NCBI RefSeq assembly: GCF_026626885.1
Contig: NZ_JAPNOA010000016.1
Span: 248,001-312,000 of the forward strand
Source: Parathalassolituus penaei
GTDB lineage: Bacteria; Pseudomonadota; Gammaproteobacteria; Pseudomonadales; Oceanobacteraceae
DNA length: 64,000 nucleotides
Reading direction: 5' to 3'
Shown here: positions 34,441 to 43,248 of the stretch, one piece after another
Position numbering within the stretch: the stretch's first letter is position 1
Layout of the letters: the number at the start of each line of letters is the position of its first letter
Position numbers and translations under genes: made by a program
The notes under the pieces: model-generated
Database searches by the model: none
Told to the model about the DNA's origin: nothing
Seen by the model: only the letters and a program-made list of their open reading frames with translations

Positions 34441-36363
34441 ATGAATAACAACATGAAGGGGAATTTTATGCCGTTCACCCTGAAACGTTTGCCTGTGGCG
34501 ATGGCCCTGGCAACGCTGGCGACGACTTCTTATGGTCTGGATTTTAATCTTGGCGAACTGGAAGCCCGTCTCGATAACACCATCAGTTATGGTGTGTCGT
34601 GGCGAACTGAAAAACCGGGTTCCTGGCAGATTATGCCGGGTAACGGTGAGGCGACTGGCAACAGCGCCAGCGGCTCCTCGTTTAACTATGACGATGGCAC
34701 CCTCAATTACAAAAAGGGTGACATTTACACCAACGTGGTGAAGTGGACTTCTGACCTTGAGCTGACCTACGGCAACAAGGGTGGTTTCTTCCGTGCCCGT
34801 GCCTGGTATGACACGGCCATCATGGATGAGGAAACTGACTTCAAACCGCTGAACCAGCAGGCCCGTGATGCGGCGGGTAAAGGTATTGAGCTGCTGGATG
34901 CCTACGTCTGGAGCGACTTCGACATTGGTGATTCGCCGGCGTCGTTGCGAGTAGGGCGCCAGGTAATCAGCTGGGGTGAAAGTACCTTTATCCAGGGTGG
35001 TATCAACAGTGTGAACCCGGTGGATGCTTCGGCATTCCGCAAGCCGGGGGCCGAGTTAAAAGAAGGCCTGTTGCCAGTCAACATGGTGTTTGCGTCGGTG
35101 GGCCTGAATGAAGCGGTAAGTGTGGAAGGTTTTTACCAGCTGAAGTGGGAAAAAACCCGTACCGACCCCTGTGGTACCTTCTTCTCCAGTGCTGATTTTA
35201 TTGCCGACGGTTGTGGCCCGGTGATTCTGGCCGGTAGTGAAAGTGAACTGACCTACCTCGAAATGCGTGATCAGGAAATCCGGCAGGGCACGCCGCTGAG
35301 TGCGCGCGTGGCACCGGTAACCGAGCGTCTGCCGGACTCCACACCAAAAGATTCCGGTCAGTATGGTCTGGCCATGAACTGGTATGCCGAAAGTCTGGGT
35401 GATACCGAGTTTGGTCTGTATTACATGAACATCCACAGCCGTCTGCCGTATATCAACGGTGTGGTGACCAACTATGCCGGTGGTACTACCCGTCTGAACG
35501 AAAACGGTCGTTACGACAACAACTACCCGCTGTACCAGATTGAATATCCGGAAGACATCAAGATTGCCGGTATCAGTTTTGCCCGTGCGACCGAGAGTGG
35601 TGCGTCGGTATCCGGTGAAGTGAGTTACCGTCCGGACATGCCGCTGCAGTGGAACGCTTTTGAACTGCTGCTGGGCGGTAACGCTGCTCCTTACAGTCGT
35701 TTGTACCAGCAGCGTCTGGCCGAAGCCGGTGGTAATGCCGCTGATCTCTATGGCAACCTCGCCAAAGGTTACGACGAGTTTGACATGTGGCAGGCGCAGA
35801 CCACCTACATTGTGTTCTTCGACCGGATTCTGGGCTCAGATCGTTTGTCGCTGGTGTCCGAGGTGGGCGTGAGTTACATCCCGGGACTGCCTGACACCGA
35901 CAAGGCCCGTTACGGCCGTTCCGGCGCGTACGGTATTGGTAACAACGACGGTGTGTGGGGCCTCAACGACACGACCATGGCCACCGACTTCTGTTCCGCC
36001 GCTGTTAATCCTCTGACTGGTGGTGTCAACTCTGGCCAGAACGCCAATACCTCCAACTGTACTGACGATGGTTATGTCACCAAGTGGTCAGGTGGTATCC
36101 GCGTACGGGCGGCGCTGGATTACAACAATGCGTTTGCGGGCCTCAACGTCACTCCGGTGTTGTCGCTCGGTTATGACAAAGGCAATGGTCCTGAGCCAGG
36201 CGCCCAGTTTATTGATGATCGTGTAAGCACCGGCATTGGTGTGAACTTCCTGTATCTCAACCAGACCTCTGTGGAAGTGGCGTACAGCAACTTCAGCGGT
36301 GGCAAGTACAACCAGATGAAAGATCGCGACAACATCAGTTTGTCGGCGAAATACTCTTTCTGA
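34441..36363 (+). CDS. DUF1302 outer-membrane barrel protein
   Basis: A 640-residue protein from the ATG at 34441, with AAGGAGA seven bases upstream. The signal peptide ends TTSYG; the mature part begins LDFNLGELEARLDNTISYGVSWRTEK, the DUF1302 opening, followed by long alternating strands (LRVGRQVISWGESTFIQGGINSVNP) and a C-terminal strand ending ISLSAKYSF with terminal Phe for BAM recognition. The extra Cys pairs (DPCGTFF/DGCGPV) may form surface disulfides. DUF1302 and DUF1329 genes occur together in many Pseudomonas-type genomes, often near lipid or sterol genes. Transport of a hydrophobic compound across the outer membrane is inferred. Confidence 0.85.
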   Translation: MNNNMKGNFMPFTLKRLPVAMALATLATTSYGLDFNLGELEARLDNTISYGVSWRTEKPGSWQIMPGNGEATGNSASGSSFNYDDGTLNYKKGDIYTNVVKWTSDLELTYGNKGGFFRARAWYDTAIMDEETDFKPLNQQARDAAGKGIELLDAYVWSDFDIGDSPASLRVGRQVISWGESTFIQGGINSVNPVDASAFRKPGAELKEGLLPVNMVFASVGLNEAVSVEGFYQLKWEKTRTDPCGTFFSSADFIADGCGPVILAGSESELTYLEMRDQEIRQGTPLSARVAPVTERLPDSTPKDSGQYGLAMNWYAESLGDTEFGLYYMNIHSRLPYINGVVTNYAGGTTRLNENGRYDNNYPLYQIEYPEDIKIAGISFARATESGASVSGEVSYRPDMPLQWNAFELLLGGNAAPYSRLYQQRLAEAGGNAADLYGNLAKGYDEFDMWQAQTTYIVFFDRILGSDRLSLVSEVGVSYIPGLPDTDKARYGRSGAYGIGNNDGVWGLNDTTMATDFCSAAVNPLTGGVNSGQNANTSNCTDDGYVTKWSGGIRVRAALDYNNAFAGLNVTPVLSLGYDKGNGPEPGAQFIDDRVSTGIGVNFLYLNQTSVEVAYSNFSGGKYNQMKDRDNISLSAKYSF

Positions 36364-36392
36364 TCCGGGCTTAAATGCGCGAGGGCAACGTA

Positions 36393-37754
36393 ATGATAAA
36401 AACAAGACTGACGATGCTGGCTTCGGCTCTGGTGATGTGTGTGGGGCTGCAATCAGCAGCTCTGGCGGCCGTGCCGGAAGCGGAAGCAGCACGTTTGGGT
36501 AAAGACCTGACGCCCATGGGCGCGGAAATGGCTGCCAGTGGTGATATTCCTGCCTGGACCGGTGGTGTGACCAAAGGTCCGGCCGGGCATGTGGCCGGAG
36601 AGCGTCCAACCAACCCGTTTGCCGATGACAAACCTCTGTTTGTGATCGACCGTTCCAACTACAAGCAATACAGCAGTCGCCTGTCACCCGGCCAGATTGC
36701 CATGTTCGAGAAGTACGCGGACTACCATATGCCGGTTTATCCAACCCGGCGTTCGGCGGCGTATCCGGACAAGATCTACAAGGCAACCGCAGAAAACGCC
36801 CGTAAAACCGAGCTGGTGGACGGCGGCAACGGCCTCAAAAACTACCTCGAAGGTACTCCGTTCCCGCTGCCATCATCGGGGCTGGAAGTGGTCTGGAACC
36901 ATATCGTTCGTTATCGCGGTGGCAGTGTGCAGCGGGTAATTGGTCAGGTGACGCCGCAGGCTAACGGTGATTACACCCTCGTGCGTTTCCAGGAGGAGTT
37001 CACCTTCCGTACCCAGCTGACGGATTACGATCCTGCCAAGGATGCCAACGTATTGTTCTACTTCACCCAGGATGTGCTGTCGCCAGCGCGTCTGGCTGGT
37101 AACCTGCTGCTGGTGCACGAAACCATCGACCAGGTAAAAGAGCCGCGCAAGGCGTGGATCTATAACGCTGGTCAGCGTCGTGTGCGGCGTGCTCCGGAAG
37201 TGGCTTATGACGGTCCGGGGACGGCATCGGATGGTATGCGTACCTCGGATAACTTCGACATGTACAACGGCAGCCCCGATCGTTATGAGTGGAAGCTGAT
37301 CGGCAAACAGGAAATGTACATTCCGTACAACTCCTACGAGCTGAAGAGCAGCGCCCACAAATACGATGAAATCGTAAAAGCTGGCCACATCAATCAGGAT
37401 CTCGCCCGTTACGAACTGCACCGGGTCTGGAAAGTCGAAGCCACCCTCAAGGATGGTATGCGTCATGTGTATGCCAAGCGGGTGTTCTACTTTGACGAAG
37501 ATACCTGGCAAGCCAGTGTGATTGATCACTACGATGGCCGTAATGCCCTCTGGCGGGTGGCGGAAGCTCATGCCCTGATGTACTACGATGCCACCGTGCC
37601 ATGGTATGCCGTGGAAGTGTTGTATGACCTGACCTCAGGTCGTTACCTGGCACTGGGTCTTGATAACGAAGAACAGGGCACCTACCAGTTCGGCTTCCAG
37701 CGTAGCCAGAACGATTACACTCCGGCCGCCTTGCGACGCTCCGGTAAACGTTAA
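36393..37754 (+). CDS. DUF1329 periplasmic protein (LolB-like fold family)
   Basis: A 453-residue secreted protein starting at ATG 36393, with GAGGG seven bases upstream. The signal peptide ends AALAA. The family pattern is clear: EAARLGKDLTPMGAEMAASGDIPAWTGG at the N-terminus, then YNAGQRRVRRAPEVAYDGPGTASDGMRTSDNFDMYNGSPDRYEWKL and HRVWKVEATLKDGMRHVYAKRVFYFDEDTWQASVIDHYD. DUF1329 is predicted to have a lipid-binding half-barrel related to LolA/LolB. As the third gene of the lipase-DUF1302 operon it may carry a lipid between membranes; this is inference. Confidence 0.87.
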   Translation: MIKTRLTMLASALVMCVGLQSAALAAVPEAEAARLGKDLTPMGAEMAASGDIPAWTGGVTKGPAGHVAGERPTNPFADDKPLFVIDRSNYKQYSSRLSPGQIAMFEKYADYHMPVYPTRRSAAYPDKIYKATAENARKTELVDGGNGLKNYLEGTPFPLPSSGLEVVWNHIVRYRGGSVQRVIGQVTPQANGDYTLVRFQEEFTFRTQLTDYDPAKDANVLFYFTQDVLSPARLAGNLLLVHETIDQVKEPRKAWIYNAGQRRVRRAPEVAYDGPGTASDGMRTSDNFDMYNGSPDRYEWKLIGKQEMYIPYNSYELKSSAHKYDEIVKAGHINQDLARYELHRVWKVEATLKDGMRHVYAKRVFYFDEDTWQASVIDHYDGRNALWRVAEAHALMYYDATVPWYAVEVLYDLTSGRYLALGLDNEEQGTYQFGFQRSQNDYTPAALRRSGKR

Positions 37755-37774
37755 ACCCGGCGGTTTTCCGCTGT

Positions 37775-37817
37775 CAGAAACACAAAAGGCCGGATCATCC
37801 GGCCTTTTGTGTTTCTG
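37775..37817. terminator. Bidirectional terminator after the DUF1329 gene
   Basis: A perfect 20-base inverted repeat with a three-base loop; the core AGGCCGGA/TCCGGCCT is flanked by A-rich and T-rich arms on both sides. It ends both the lipase operon and the convergent small barrel gene. Confidence 0.92.
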
Positions 37818-37824
37818 GCTTGTG

Positions 37825-38316
37825 TCATAGTTTGACCACGACCGAGCCCAGCATCTGGGTGGTGGCATCACGGTTGATGTATTCGGCGCGCAGCTGCACG
37901 GCTGGATCAATCATAAAACCGAAACCAACCCCCATCAGAACACCATCGTCATCCCCCACATCCAGACCCACACGGCCAATCACCGACAGGCGAGGGTCAA
38001 CCTCGCGCACGGCGCGTTGGCCCACCAGGGCCACCCATGGGCCAGCGACGTTGTCATGGTATTCGTCAAAACGGTCGGTGCGGTTAAAACCGACTTCCAC
38101 GCTGGTATCAATGGCATTCCAGCCACTGTCGAATTCGTAACCCACAAACATGTTCACGCCATTGGCATCTTCACTATGGCCATGGCGAAAGGGTGAGTCG
38201 ATCTGGTTGTAGGATAAACCGCCGCCAACTTGCAGATGGTCAATGGCATTTTCGGCATGTACCAGCGTGGCACCGCTGATCAGCAGTGGTAACAAGGCAA
38301 TAACGGACTTTTTCAT
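37825..38316 (-). CDS. Small outer-membrane beta-barrel protein
   Basis: A 163-residue protein starting at ATG 38316, with AAGGAA six bases upstream. The signal peptide (MKKSVIALLPLLISGATLVHA) is followed by about eight amphipathic strands (VGGGLSYNQID, VNMFVGYEFDSG, AIDTSVEVGFNRTD, LSVIGRVGLDVG, VLMGVGFGFMID, VQLRAEYINRD) and a Leu-ending last strand LGSVVVKL. This is the OmpA/OmpX-like barrel class with no periplasmic domain. Function is unknown. It lies 61 bases downstream of srkA on the same strand. Confidence 0.78.
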   Translation of the reverse strand: MKKSVIALLPLLISGATLVHAENAIDHLQVGGGLSYNQIDSPFRHGHSEDANGVNMFVGYEFDSGWNAIDTSVEVGFNRTDRFDEYHDNVAGPWVALVGQRAVREVDPRLSVIGRVGLDVGDDDGVLMGVGFGFMIDPAVQLRAEYINRDATTQMLGSVVVKL

Positions 38317-38331
38317 AACATGTTCCTTCAA

Positions 38332-38363
38332 GTGAGTCGGGCGACTGATCAGGCCCGGCTCAC
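38332..38363. other. Hairpin between srkA and the barrel gene
   Basis: GTGAGTCGGGC and GCCCGGCTCAC pair over 11 positions (one G-T pair) with a ten-base loop, just upstream of the barrel gene's ribosome site. It may be the srkA terminator or an mRNA stem; no T-run is seen. Confidence 0.5.
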
Positions 38364-38377
38364 TCGAAAGAGCGCCG

Positions 38378-39361
38378 TCAGCCTGGTAAATAGAGTGGCT
38401 CACTGATCAGGGCCGCCTGTTGCTCGCGTAAGGTCAGAATGTGCTCTGACCAGAAACGGTGGCTTTCAAACCATGGGAAAGCCGCCGGAAATGCCGGGTC
38501 TTCCCAACGCTGGCACAACCATGCTGCGTGTTTCATGACCCGTACCGTTCGGAGTACCTCGATGCCGGAAAGTTCCTGGCGCGGGAAGGGCCGGAACATC
38601 TCATAACCTTCACGGATGGCGTCCAGCTGCGCCAGTTGCTCATCGCGCTGGCCGCTCAGCAGCATCCAGATATCCTGCATCGCCGGGCCTTGCATACAGT
38701 CGTCAAAGTCGACCAGATACAGCTGTTCATCGCGCAGCAGCAGGTTGCCGGAGTGCATATCGCCATGCAGACGCAGGGTGCGGAACTGGTCCGGGCTGTA
38801 GCGATCTTTTACCAGTGCCGACAGGTCACGATGCAGGCTCTGATACACCTCGCGATAGTCATTCGGCATCAGGCCGGACGACAGTACCGCTTCAGCCGCC
38901 TGATCGAGATCGGCGACACCCCGGAATTTTGGCCGGTGTTTGAAGGCTTTGGCGCTGCCGGTCTGGTGTAAACGGCCTAGCCAGCGTCCGATCAGTTCCA
39001 GATCGTCAAAACTGGCCAGCTCTGGTGCATGACCACCGCGACGCGGGAACAGGGCAAACCAGAACGGGTCGGCAAAAAACAGGGTTTCACCCTCAAATTG
39101 CAGTGGCGCGACTACTGGCACGTCGTTGGCGGCCAGCTCCAGCAAAAACGCATGTTCCTCACGAATCGACTCGGCTGACCAGCGGCCCGGGCGATAGAAC
39201 TTGGCGATAATTGGCTGCTCGTCTTCAATGCCAACCTGGTACACACGGTTTTCATAACTGTTCAGCGGAAAGATGCGTGCATCACAGAAAAACCCGAGGG
39301 CCTCGATGGCGTCCATCACGCGTTCGGGGGTCAGGGTTGAATAGGGGTGAGTATTGGTCAT
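38378..39361 (-). CDS. srkA: Stress response kinase A (YihE family)
   Basis: A 327-residue Ser/Thr protein kinase of the aminoglycoside phosphotransferase-like fold. It shows NRVYQVGIEDEQPIIAKFYRPGRWS (nucleotide-binding Lys), the catalytic loop LHGDMHSGNLLL and the metal-binding VDFDDCMQGPAMQDIWML. E. coli SrkA (328 residues) protects cells from death during envelope and DNA stress. It is followed by a small outer-membrane barrel gene and preceded by comF on the same strand. Confidence 0.93.
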   Translation of the reverse strand: MTNTHPYSTLTPERVMDAIEALGFFCDARIFPLNSYENRVYQVGIEDEQPIIAKFYRPGRWSAESIREEHAFLLELAANDVPVVAPLQFEGETLFFADPFWFALFPRRGGHAPELASFDDLELIGRWLGRLHQTGSAKAFKHRPKFRGVADLDQAAEAVLSSGLMPNDYREVYQSLHRDLSALVKDRYSPDQFRTLRLHGDMHSGNLLLRDEQLYLVDFDDCMQGPAMQDIWMLLSGQRDEQLAQLDAIREGYEMFRPFPRQELSGIEVLRTVRVMKHAAWLCQRWEDPAFPAAFPWFESHRFWSEHILTLREQQAALISEPLYLPG

Positions 39362-39403
39362 GGCAGGTTCCGCAGTCAGATCATGGCGGAATTATGCCTG
39401 AAC

Positions 39404-40165
39404 TTATGGCGCTGTGTGGGATTGTGGTGCGGGAGTGCGGGCCAGAGTCCAGACGCCGACCATCGCCGCTCCCTGTTGTTTCAGCAGCTGTGCCGCCCAG
39501 TTGGCGGTGGCACCGCTGGTGACCACATCTTCGATCAGTAACAGCCGTAACCCCGCCAATGGCTGCTGACCACCTTGCATACTGGTGCGGATTTGCCGGT
39601 GACGTTCATTGACCCGCAAATGCCGTTGTTCCAGATGACGCACCCGCAACAGGGTGTGGTCGAGCAAGGGAATATCCGAATAGCGGCTGATCTGGCCGGC
39701 CAGCATGGCGGCCGGGTTATAACCGCGCCACAACAGGCGTTGCCAGTGCGACGGGATGTAAACCAGCGCATCAACCATATCCAGCGGCGGTACAGGGCCG
39801 CTCCACATCAGCTGCGCCAGCCGCACCATCCACTCTGGCTGGCGTTTGTCCTTGCCGAGTCGAATCCATTGATCAATCGGGCTGCTGAAGCTGAAACGGC
39901 TGATGCAATAGTCGTACGCCGGTGGCTTTTGCTGGCAACGCAGACAGCGTTTGCCCCGGAACTGGCGTGGCAAACTTTCGCCACACTGGCAACAAGGGTT
40001 GTGCACCACCGGCAGTTGTAACCAGCAGTGCTGACACAGAAAGTGGCAAGGACTATTGGTCGTGAGTGATTCCATGCAAATTTCACAGCGGCACTCGCGT
40101 TTGAGCAAATCGCCGACGTTGGTTCGTAACGCCTGTATGAATGGTCGCCATGTTTTGCCGGACAT
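39404..40165 (-). CDS. comF: ComF-family phosphoribosyltransferase-like protein
   Basis: A 253-residue protein from the ATG at 40165, chosen for AGGAGG nine bases upstream; the longer frame to 40210 lacks this. The N-terminal double zinc-ribbon has Cys pairs (RCEIC, FLCQHC, PCCQCGE, RCLRCQ). The C-terminal PRTase domain ends with the PRPP-binding loop LLIEDVVTSGATA. ComF proteins take part in DNA uptake and processing for natural transformation. In this genome the type IV pilus genes lie 38 kb away. Confidence 0.88.
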   Translation of the reverse strand: MSGKTWRPFIQALRTNVGDLLKRECRCEICMESLTTNSPCHFLCQHCWLQLPVVHNPCCQCGESLPRQFRGKRCLRCQQKPPAYDYCISRFSFSSPIDQWIRLGKDKRQPEWMVRLAQLMWSGPVPPLDMVDALVYIPSHWQRLLWRGYNPAAMLAGQISRYSDIPLLDHTLLRVRHLEQRHLRVNERHRQIRTSMQGGQQPLAGLRLLLIEDVVTSGATANWAAQLLKQQGAAMVGVWTLARTPAPQSHTAP

Positions 40166-40291
40166 TCCGGGTGGCCTCCTGCCGGGAGTGATCAAGGAAT
40201 AACCGGTCAATCATGGCAGTGGTCTGGTTGTTTTGTGAACAGGCTGGTAGCGTGAAATGTGACGTCCTTTGCCAACAAAACGGAGGTGTCT

Positions 40292-40555
40292 ATGAATATC
40301 GGTTCAACGTTTGGCTCCAGTATGAACAATCTCTGGTCCCAGGCGACTCAGCAAATTGCCGATGCTGGGCAACGATTAGCGGGGGTCAATCGTGAACCCG
40401 CAGCGGTAATGACAGAACGTGCAGTGGAAAATACCGGGGAAACGGCAGAAGCCGCTGTTGACCTGAACGAGGGAAAGCAGCTGGCGGCGGCAGCAGGCAA
40501 ACTGATGGAAGCGGAGAAAAAGACTCTGGGTGTCCTCCTCGATACCAGCGCCTGA
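40292..40555 (+). CDS. Small protein, possibly flagellar/motility-type tail helix
   Basis: An 87-residue protein with a strong GGAGG site five bases upstream. It is Ala-rich and helical, with no signal peptide or membrane segment. The ending KLMEAEKKTLGVLLDTSA resembles the last helix of YjfB-type putative motility proteins and flagellar axial proteins, which also end in LGxLLDxxA; this is a weak resemblance. The next small gene starts 20 bases later. Confidence 0.6.
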   Translation: MNIGSTFGSSMNNLWSQATQQIADAGQRLAGVNREPAAVMTERAVENTGETAEAAVDLNEGKQLAAAAGKLMEAEKKTLGVLLDTSA

Positions 40556-40575
40556 ACGATCCTTCTGAACTGGTG

Positions 40576-40878
40576 ATGGCGGCGCTGAGTGCGGATATGT
40601 CCGACTCCTGTCGCCAACAACTGTTAATAAGAGCCCGGGATCTGTCGGCCGCCATTGATGATGCACGCGGACGCAGGGATGCCATGCTGGAACCACTCAC
40701 TTCTGCAGCCGGTACGGCACCGGGCGGCCTTGAGGAACAGCAATCGGTTGCGGAAAGTGCGGCGCTAACGTTGGCGAGATTGCGAATGTCGAATCAGGTG
40801 ATTCTGACTCTGGCATTGCGGGCTCCGGTAACGGATGCCAGCCATCTGTTGGGGCAGTTATTCGATCAGCAGGTATAA
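40576..40878 (+). CDS. Small helical protein of unknown function
   Basis: About 100 residues, rich in Ala, Leu, Ser and Arg, all predicted helical, with no recognised domain. Start could be GTG 40573 or ATG 40576; neither has a clear ribosome site, so translation may depend on the gene just before it. A strong terminator follows, which supports a real two-gene transcript. Size and composition recall chaperone-like or flagellar FlgN/FliT proteins, but I see no motif to claim it. Confidence 0.5.
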   Translation: MAALSADMSDSCRQQLLIRARDLSAAIDDARGRRDAMLEPLTSAAGTAPGGLEEQQSVAESAALTLARLRMSNQVILTLALRAPVTDASHLLGQLFDQQV

Positions 40879-40897
40879 ACGAACATGCGTTAGAAAT

Positions 40898-40932
40898 AAC
40901 GGGAAATCAGACATCTGGTTTCCCGTTTTTTT
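40898..40932 (+). terminator. Rho-independent terminator of the small-gene pair
   Basis: AACGGGAAATCAGA pairs with TCTGGTTTCCCGTT (one U-G pair) around CA, followed by TTTTT, 20 bases after the stop. Confidence 0.92.
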
Positions 40933-41097
40933 ATGGGCGCAATTTGCCTTGTTGCAGAGTGCGGATGACCTCGGTCAGCGATCACGAATCGGTATCGAGG
41001 TCAGTTTTGTGGGCCTGGTTGACGGTGTTCTGTTGTCGCTGTGCGGTTCCGGAATGTTGGATTGGTAAACCTCGTCGATGCAGAGCGGGTAACGTGC

Positions 41098-41126
41098 TTG
41101 ACAATACTTTGATGCGAACGTATGTT
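41098..41126 (+). promoter_or_regulatory. Sigma-70 promoter of the acyl-CoA dehydrogenase gene
   Basis: A consensus TTGACA (41098-41103), exactly 17 bases, then TATGTT (41121-41126). The transcript would have a leader of about 130 bases. Confidence 0.75.
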
Positions 41127-41127
41127 T

Positions 41128-41141
41128 CAAACGGTTGTTTA
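41128..41141 (+). promoter_or_regulatory. PsrA-like operator
   Basis: CAAACGGTTGTTTA matches the Pseudomonas PsrA consensus [G/C]AAAC-N4-GTTT[G/C] at nine of ten fixed positions. It covers the expected transcription start of the adjacent promoter, a repressing position. PsrA is a TetR-family regulator released by long-chain acyl-CoA or fatty acids. Confidence 0.5.
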
Positions 41142-41265
41142 AATTAAGCGCCCGGCAGACAGATGCCGTCGGATACAAAAACAAACAACAAGAAACCGCT
41201 AAACTGAAAACAAGAACCGGTGGATGCCTGTCCAACCGGAAAACGGAACAGCGTTGAGGTGTGTT

Positions 41266-43074
41266 ATGCCAGACTACAAAGCTCCCCTGCGTGAGATCAG
41301 ATTCGTAATGGACGAACTGCTGGAGATGCCTGCGCATTACGCTCGCATCCCGGCTTATGCCGAGGTGGCTACTCCGGAAATGATCGACGCCATCATTGCC
41401 GAAGGTGCCCGCTTTTGTGAGCAGGAGCTGGCTCCCCTCAATCGTGTGGGGGATACCGAAGGCTGTGTGCGTAACGAAGACGGTTCGGTGACGACCCCGA
41501 CCGGTTTCAAACAGGCCTACCAGAAATTTGTAGAAGGTGGCTGGCCATCGCTGGCACACGAAGAACGCTTTGGTGGTCAGGGTCTGCCGGAATCGCTCGG
41601 TATCGTGATTTCCGAAATGATCGGTTCTTCCAACTGGTCATGGGGGATGTACCCGGGCCTGTCTCACGGCGCCATGAACACCATCGAGCAGCACGGCACA
41701 GAAGAGCAGAAAGAGCTGTACCTGAGCAAGCTGGTGAGTGGTGAGTGGACCGGCACCATGTGCCTGACCGAACCACACTGTGGTTCCGACCTCGGTATTC
41801 TGAAAACCCGGGCTGAACCGGCTGCCGACGGTTCTTACCGTATTACTGGCACCAAGATTTTTATTTCCGCGGGTGAACACGATATGGCCGACAACATCGT
41901 CCATATCGTACTGGCGCGCCTACCGGGCGCACCGGAAGGCACCAAGGGGATTTCCCTGTTTATTGTTCCGAAAGTCCTGCCAACGGCTGATGGCGGCCTG
42001 GGCGACGTCAATGCCGTCAGCTGTGGTTCGCTGGAACACAAGATGGGCATCCATGGCAACGCCACCTGCGTGATGAACTTTGATGGCGCTACCGGCTGGC
42101 TGATCGGGCCTGAAAACAAGGGCCTGAACTGCATGTTCACCTTTATGAACACCGCCCGTATCGGCACGGCCCTGCAAGGTTCTTCGGCGATGGAAGCCTC
42201 GTTCCAGGGCGCACTGACCTACGCCCGTGAGCGTCTGGCCATGCGTTCCCTGACTGGCCCGAAAGCGCCGGAAAAAGCCGCCGACCCGATTATTGTGCAT
42301 CCGGACGTGCGTCGTATGCTGCTGACCCAGAAGGCTCTGAACGAAGCCAGCCGTGCTTTGGTTTACTTCGCCTCTCAGCAAAACGATTTGGTTAAAAAGT
42401 CCGAGTCAGAAGAAGAGCGCAAGGCTGCCGACGAACTGCTCGGCTTCCTGACACCAATTGCCAAGGCATTCCTGACTGAAGCCGGTTGTGAAGTGACCAA
42501 CCTGGGTATGCAGGTGTTTGGTGGCCACGGCTTTATTGCCGAGTGGGGCATGGAACAGCTGGTGCGTGACACTCGTATTGCCACTATATATGAAGGTACA
42601 ACCGGGATTCAGGCACTCGACCTGCTGGGCCGTAAGGTGTTGATGACCCAGGGCCAGAGCCTGAAGTCGTTCACCAAAATGGTTCACAAGTTCTGCAAGG
42701 CCGAAGAAGCCAACGCCGAGCTGGCCGCGTTCGTGAAGCCGCTGGCTGAGCTGAACAAGGAGTGGGGCGACGTCACCATGAAAATCGGCATGGCGGCCAT
42801 GAAAGACCGTGATGAAGTGGGAGCGGCGTCGGTCGATTACCTGATGTACTCCGGTTATATCACCCTCGGTTATTTCTGGGCTCGTATGGCAAAAGTTGCA
42901 CAGGACAAGCTGGCGGCCGGAACAACCGAAGAAGCGTTCTACAAGGCCAAGCTGGCAACCGCCAACTTCTATTTCAGCCGTATTCTGCCGCGTACCCGCG
43001 CCCATGCTGCTTCAATGCTGGCCGGTGCCAGCAGTCTGATGAGCCTGGAAGACGAACACTTCGCTTTCCTCTGA
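41266..43074 (+). CDS. Acyl-CoA dehydrogenase (large, C-terminal-extended type)
   Basis: A 602-residue flavoenzyme starting at ATG 41266, with GAGG six bases upstream. It has the short N-terminal ACDH_N extension (PDYKAPLREIRFVMDELLEM), the medial domain MCLTEPHCGSDLGILKTRAE, and the FAD/active region QVFGGHGFIAEWGMEQLVRDTRIATIYEGTTGIQALDLLGRKVL with the catalytic Glu in YEGTTG. The added C-terminal domain (about 130 residues) marks the subgroup that includes DmdC-type and several Pseudomonas FadE enzymes. It performs the first step of beta-oxidation; chain-length preference is not readable. It is a single-gene unit with its own promoter and PsrA-like site. Confidence 0.93.
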   Translation: MPDYKAPLREIRFVMDELLEMPAHYARIPAYAEVATPEMIDAIIAEGARFCEQELAPLNRVGDTEGCVRNEDGSVTTPTGFKQAYQKFVEGGWPSLAHEERFGGQGLPESLGIVISEMIGSSNWSWGMYPGLSHGAMNTIEQHGTEEQKELYLSKLVSGEWTGTMCLTEPHCGSDLGILKTRAEPAADGSYRITGTKIFISAGEHDMADNIVHIVLARLPGAPEGTKGISLFIVPKVLPTADGGLGDVNAVSCGSLEHKMGIHGNATCVMNFDGATGWLIGPENKGLNCMFTFMNTARIGTALQGSSAMEASFQGALTYARERLAMRSLTGPKAPEKAADPIIVHPDVRRMLLTQKALNEASRALVYFASQQNDLVKKSESEEERKAADELLGFLTPIAKAFLTEAGCEVTNLGMQVFGGHGFIAEWGMEQLVRDTRIATIYEGTTGIQALDLLGRKVLMTQGQSLKSFTKMVHKFCKAEEANAELAAFVKPLAELNKEWGDVTMKIGMAAMKDRDEVGAASVDYLMYSGYITLGYFWARMAKVAQDKLAAGTTEEAFYKAKLATANFYFSRILPRTRAHAASMLAGASSLMSLEDEHFAFL

Positions 43075-43107
43075 TTGCTCGCATAACAACTGAACCACAG
43101 ACACATT

Positions 43108-43134
43108 ACCCGCTTCGGCGGGTTTTGTGTTTTG
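43108..43134 (+). terminator. Terminator of the acyl-CoA dehydrogenase gene
   Basis: ACCCGC TTCG GCGGGT forms a stable tetraloop hairpin followed by TTTGTGTTTT, 33 bases after the stop. Confidence 0.82.
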
Positions 43135-43168
43135 GAGAGGGCGGGCTATCGGCTCGAAATTGCGGGCA

Positions 43169-43195
43169 CAAAAAAGGGCAGCCAGAGCTGCCCTT
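43169..43195 (-). terminator. Terminator of the hpf gene
   Basis: AAGGGCAGC/GCTGCCCTT with a four-base loop; on the minus strand the stem is followed by TTTTTTG. It lies 53 bases past the hpf stop. Confidence 0.85.
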
Positions 43196-43248
43196 GTTGT
43201 TATTCGCCAATCACCATCGGGGCGGTTGGCATCTACAGATCTGAACCT

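Noticed and set aside
36088-36786. 232-codon minus-strand frame across the DUF1302/DUF1329 junction
   Set aside because: It is antisense to two well-supported genes and to their ribosome sites, and has no motif.
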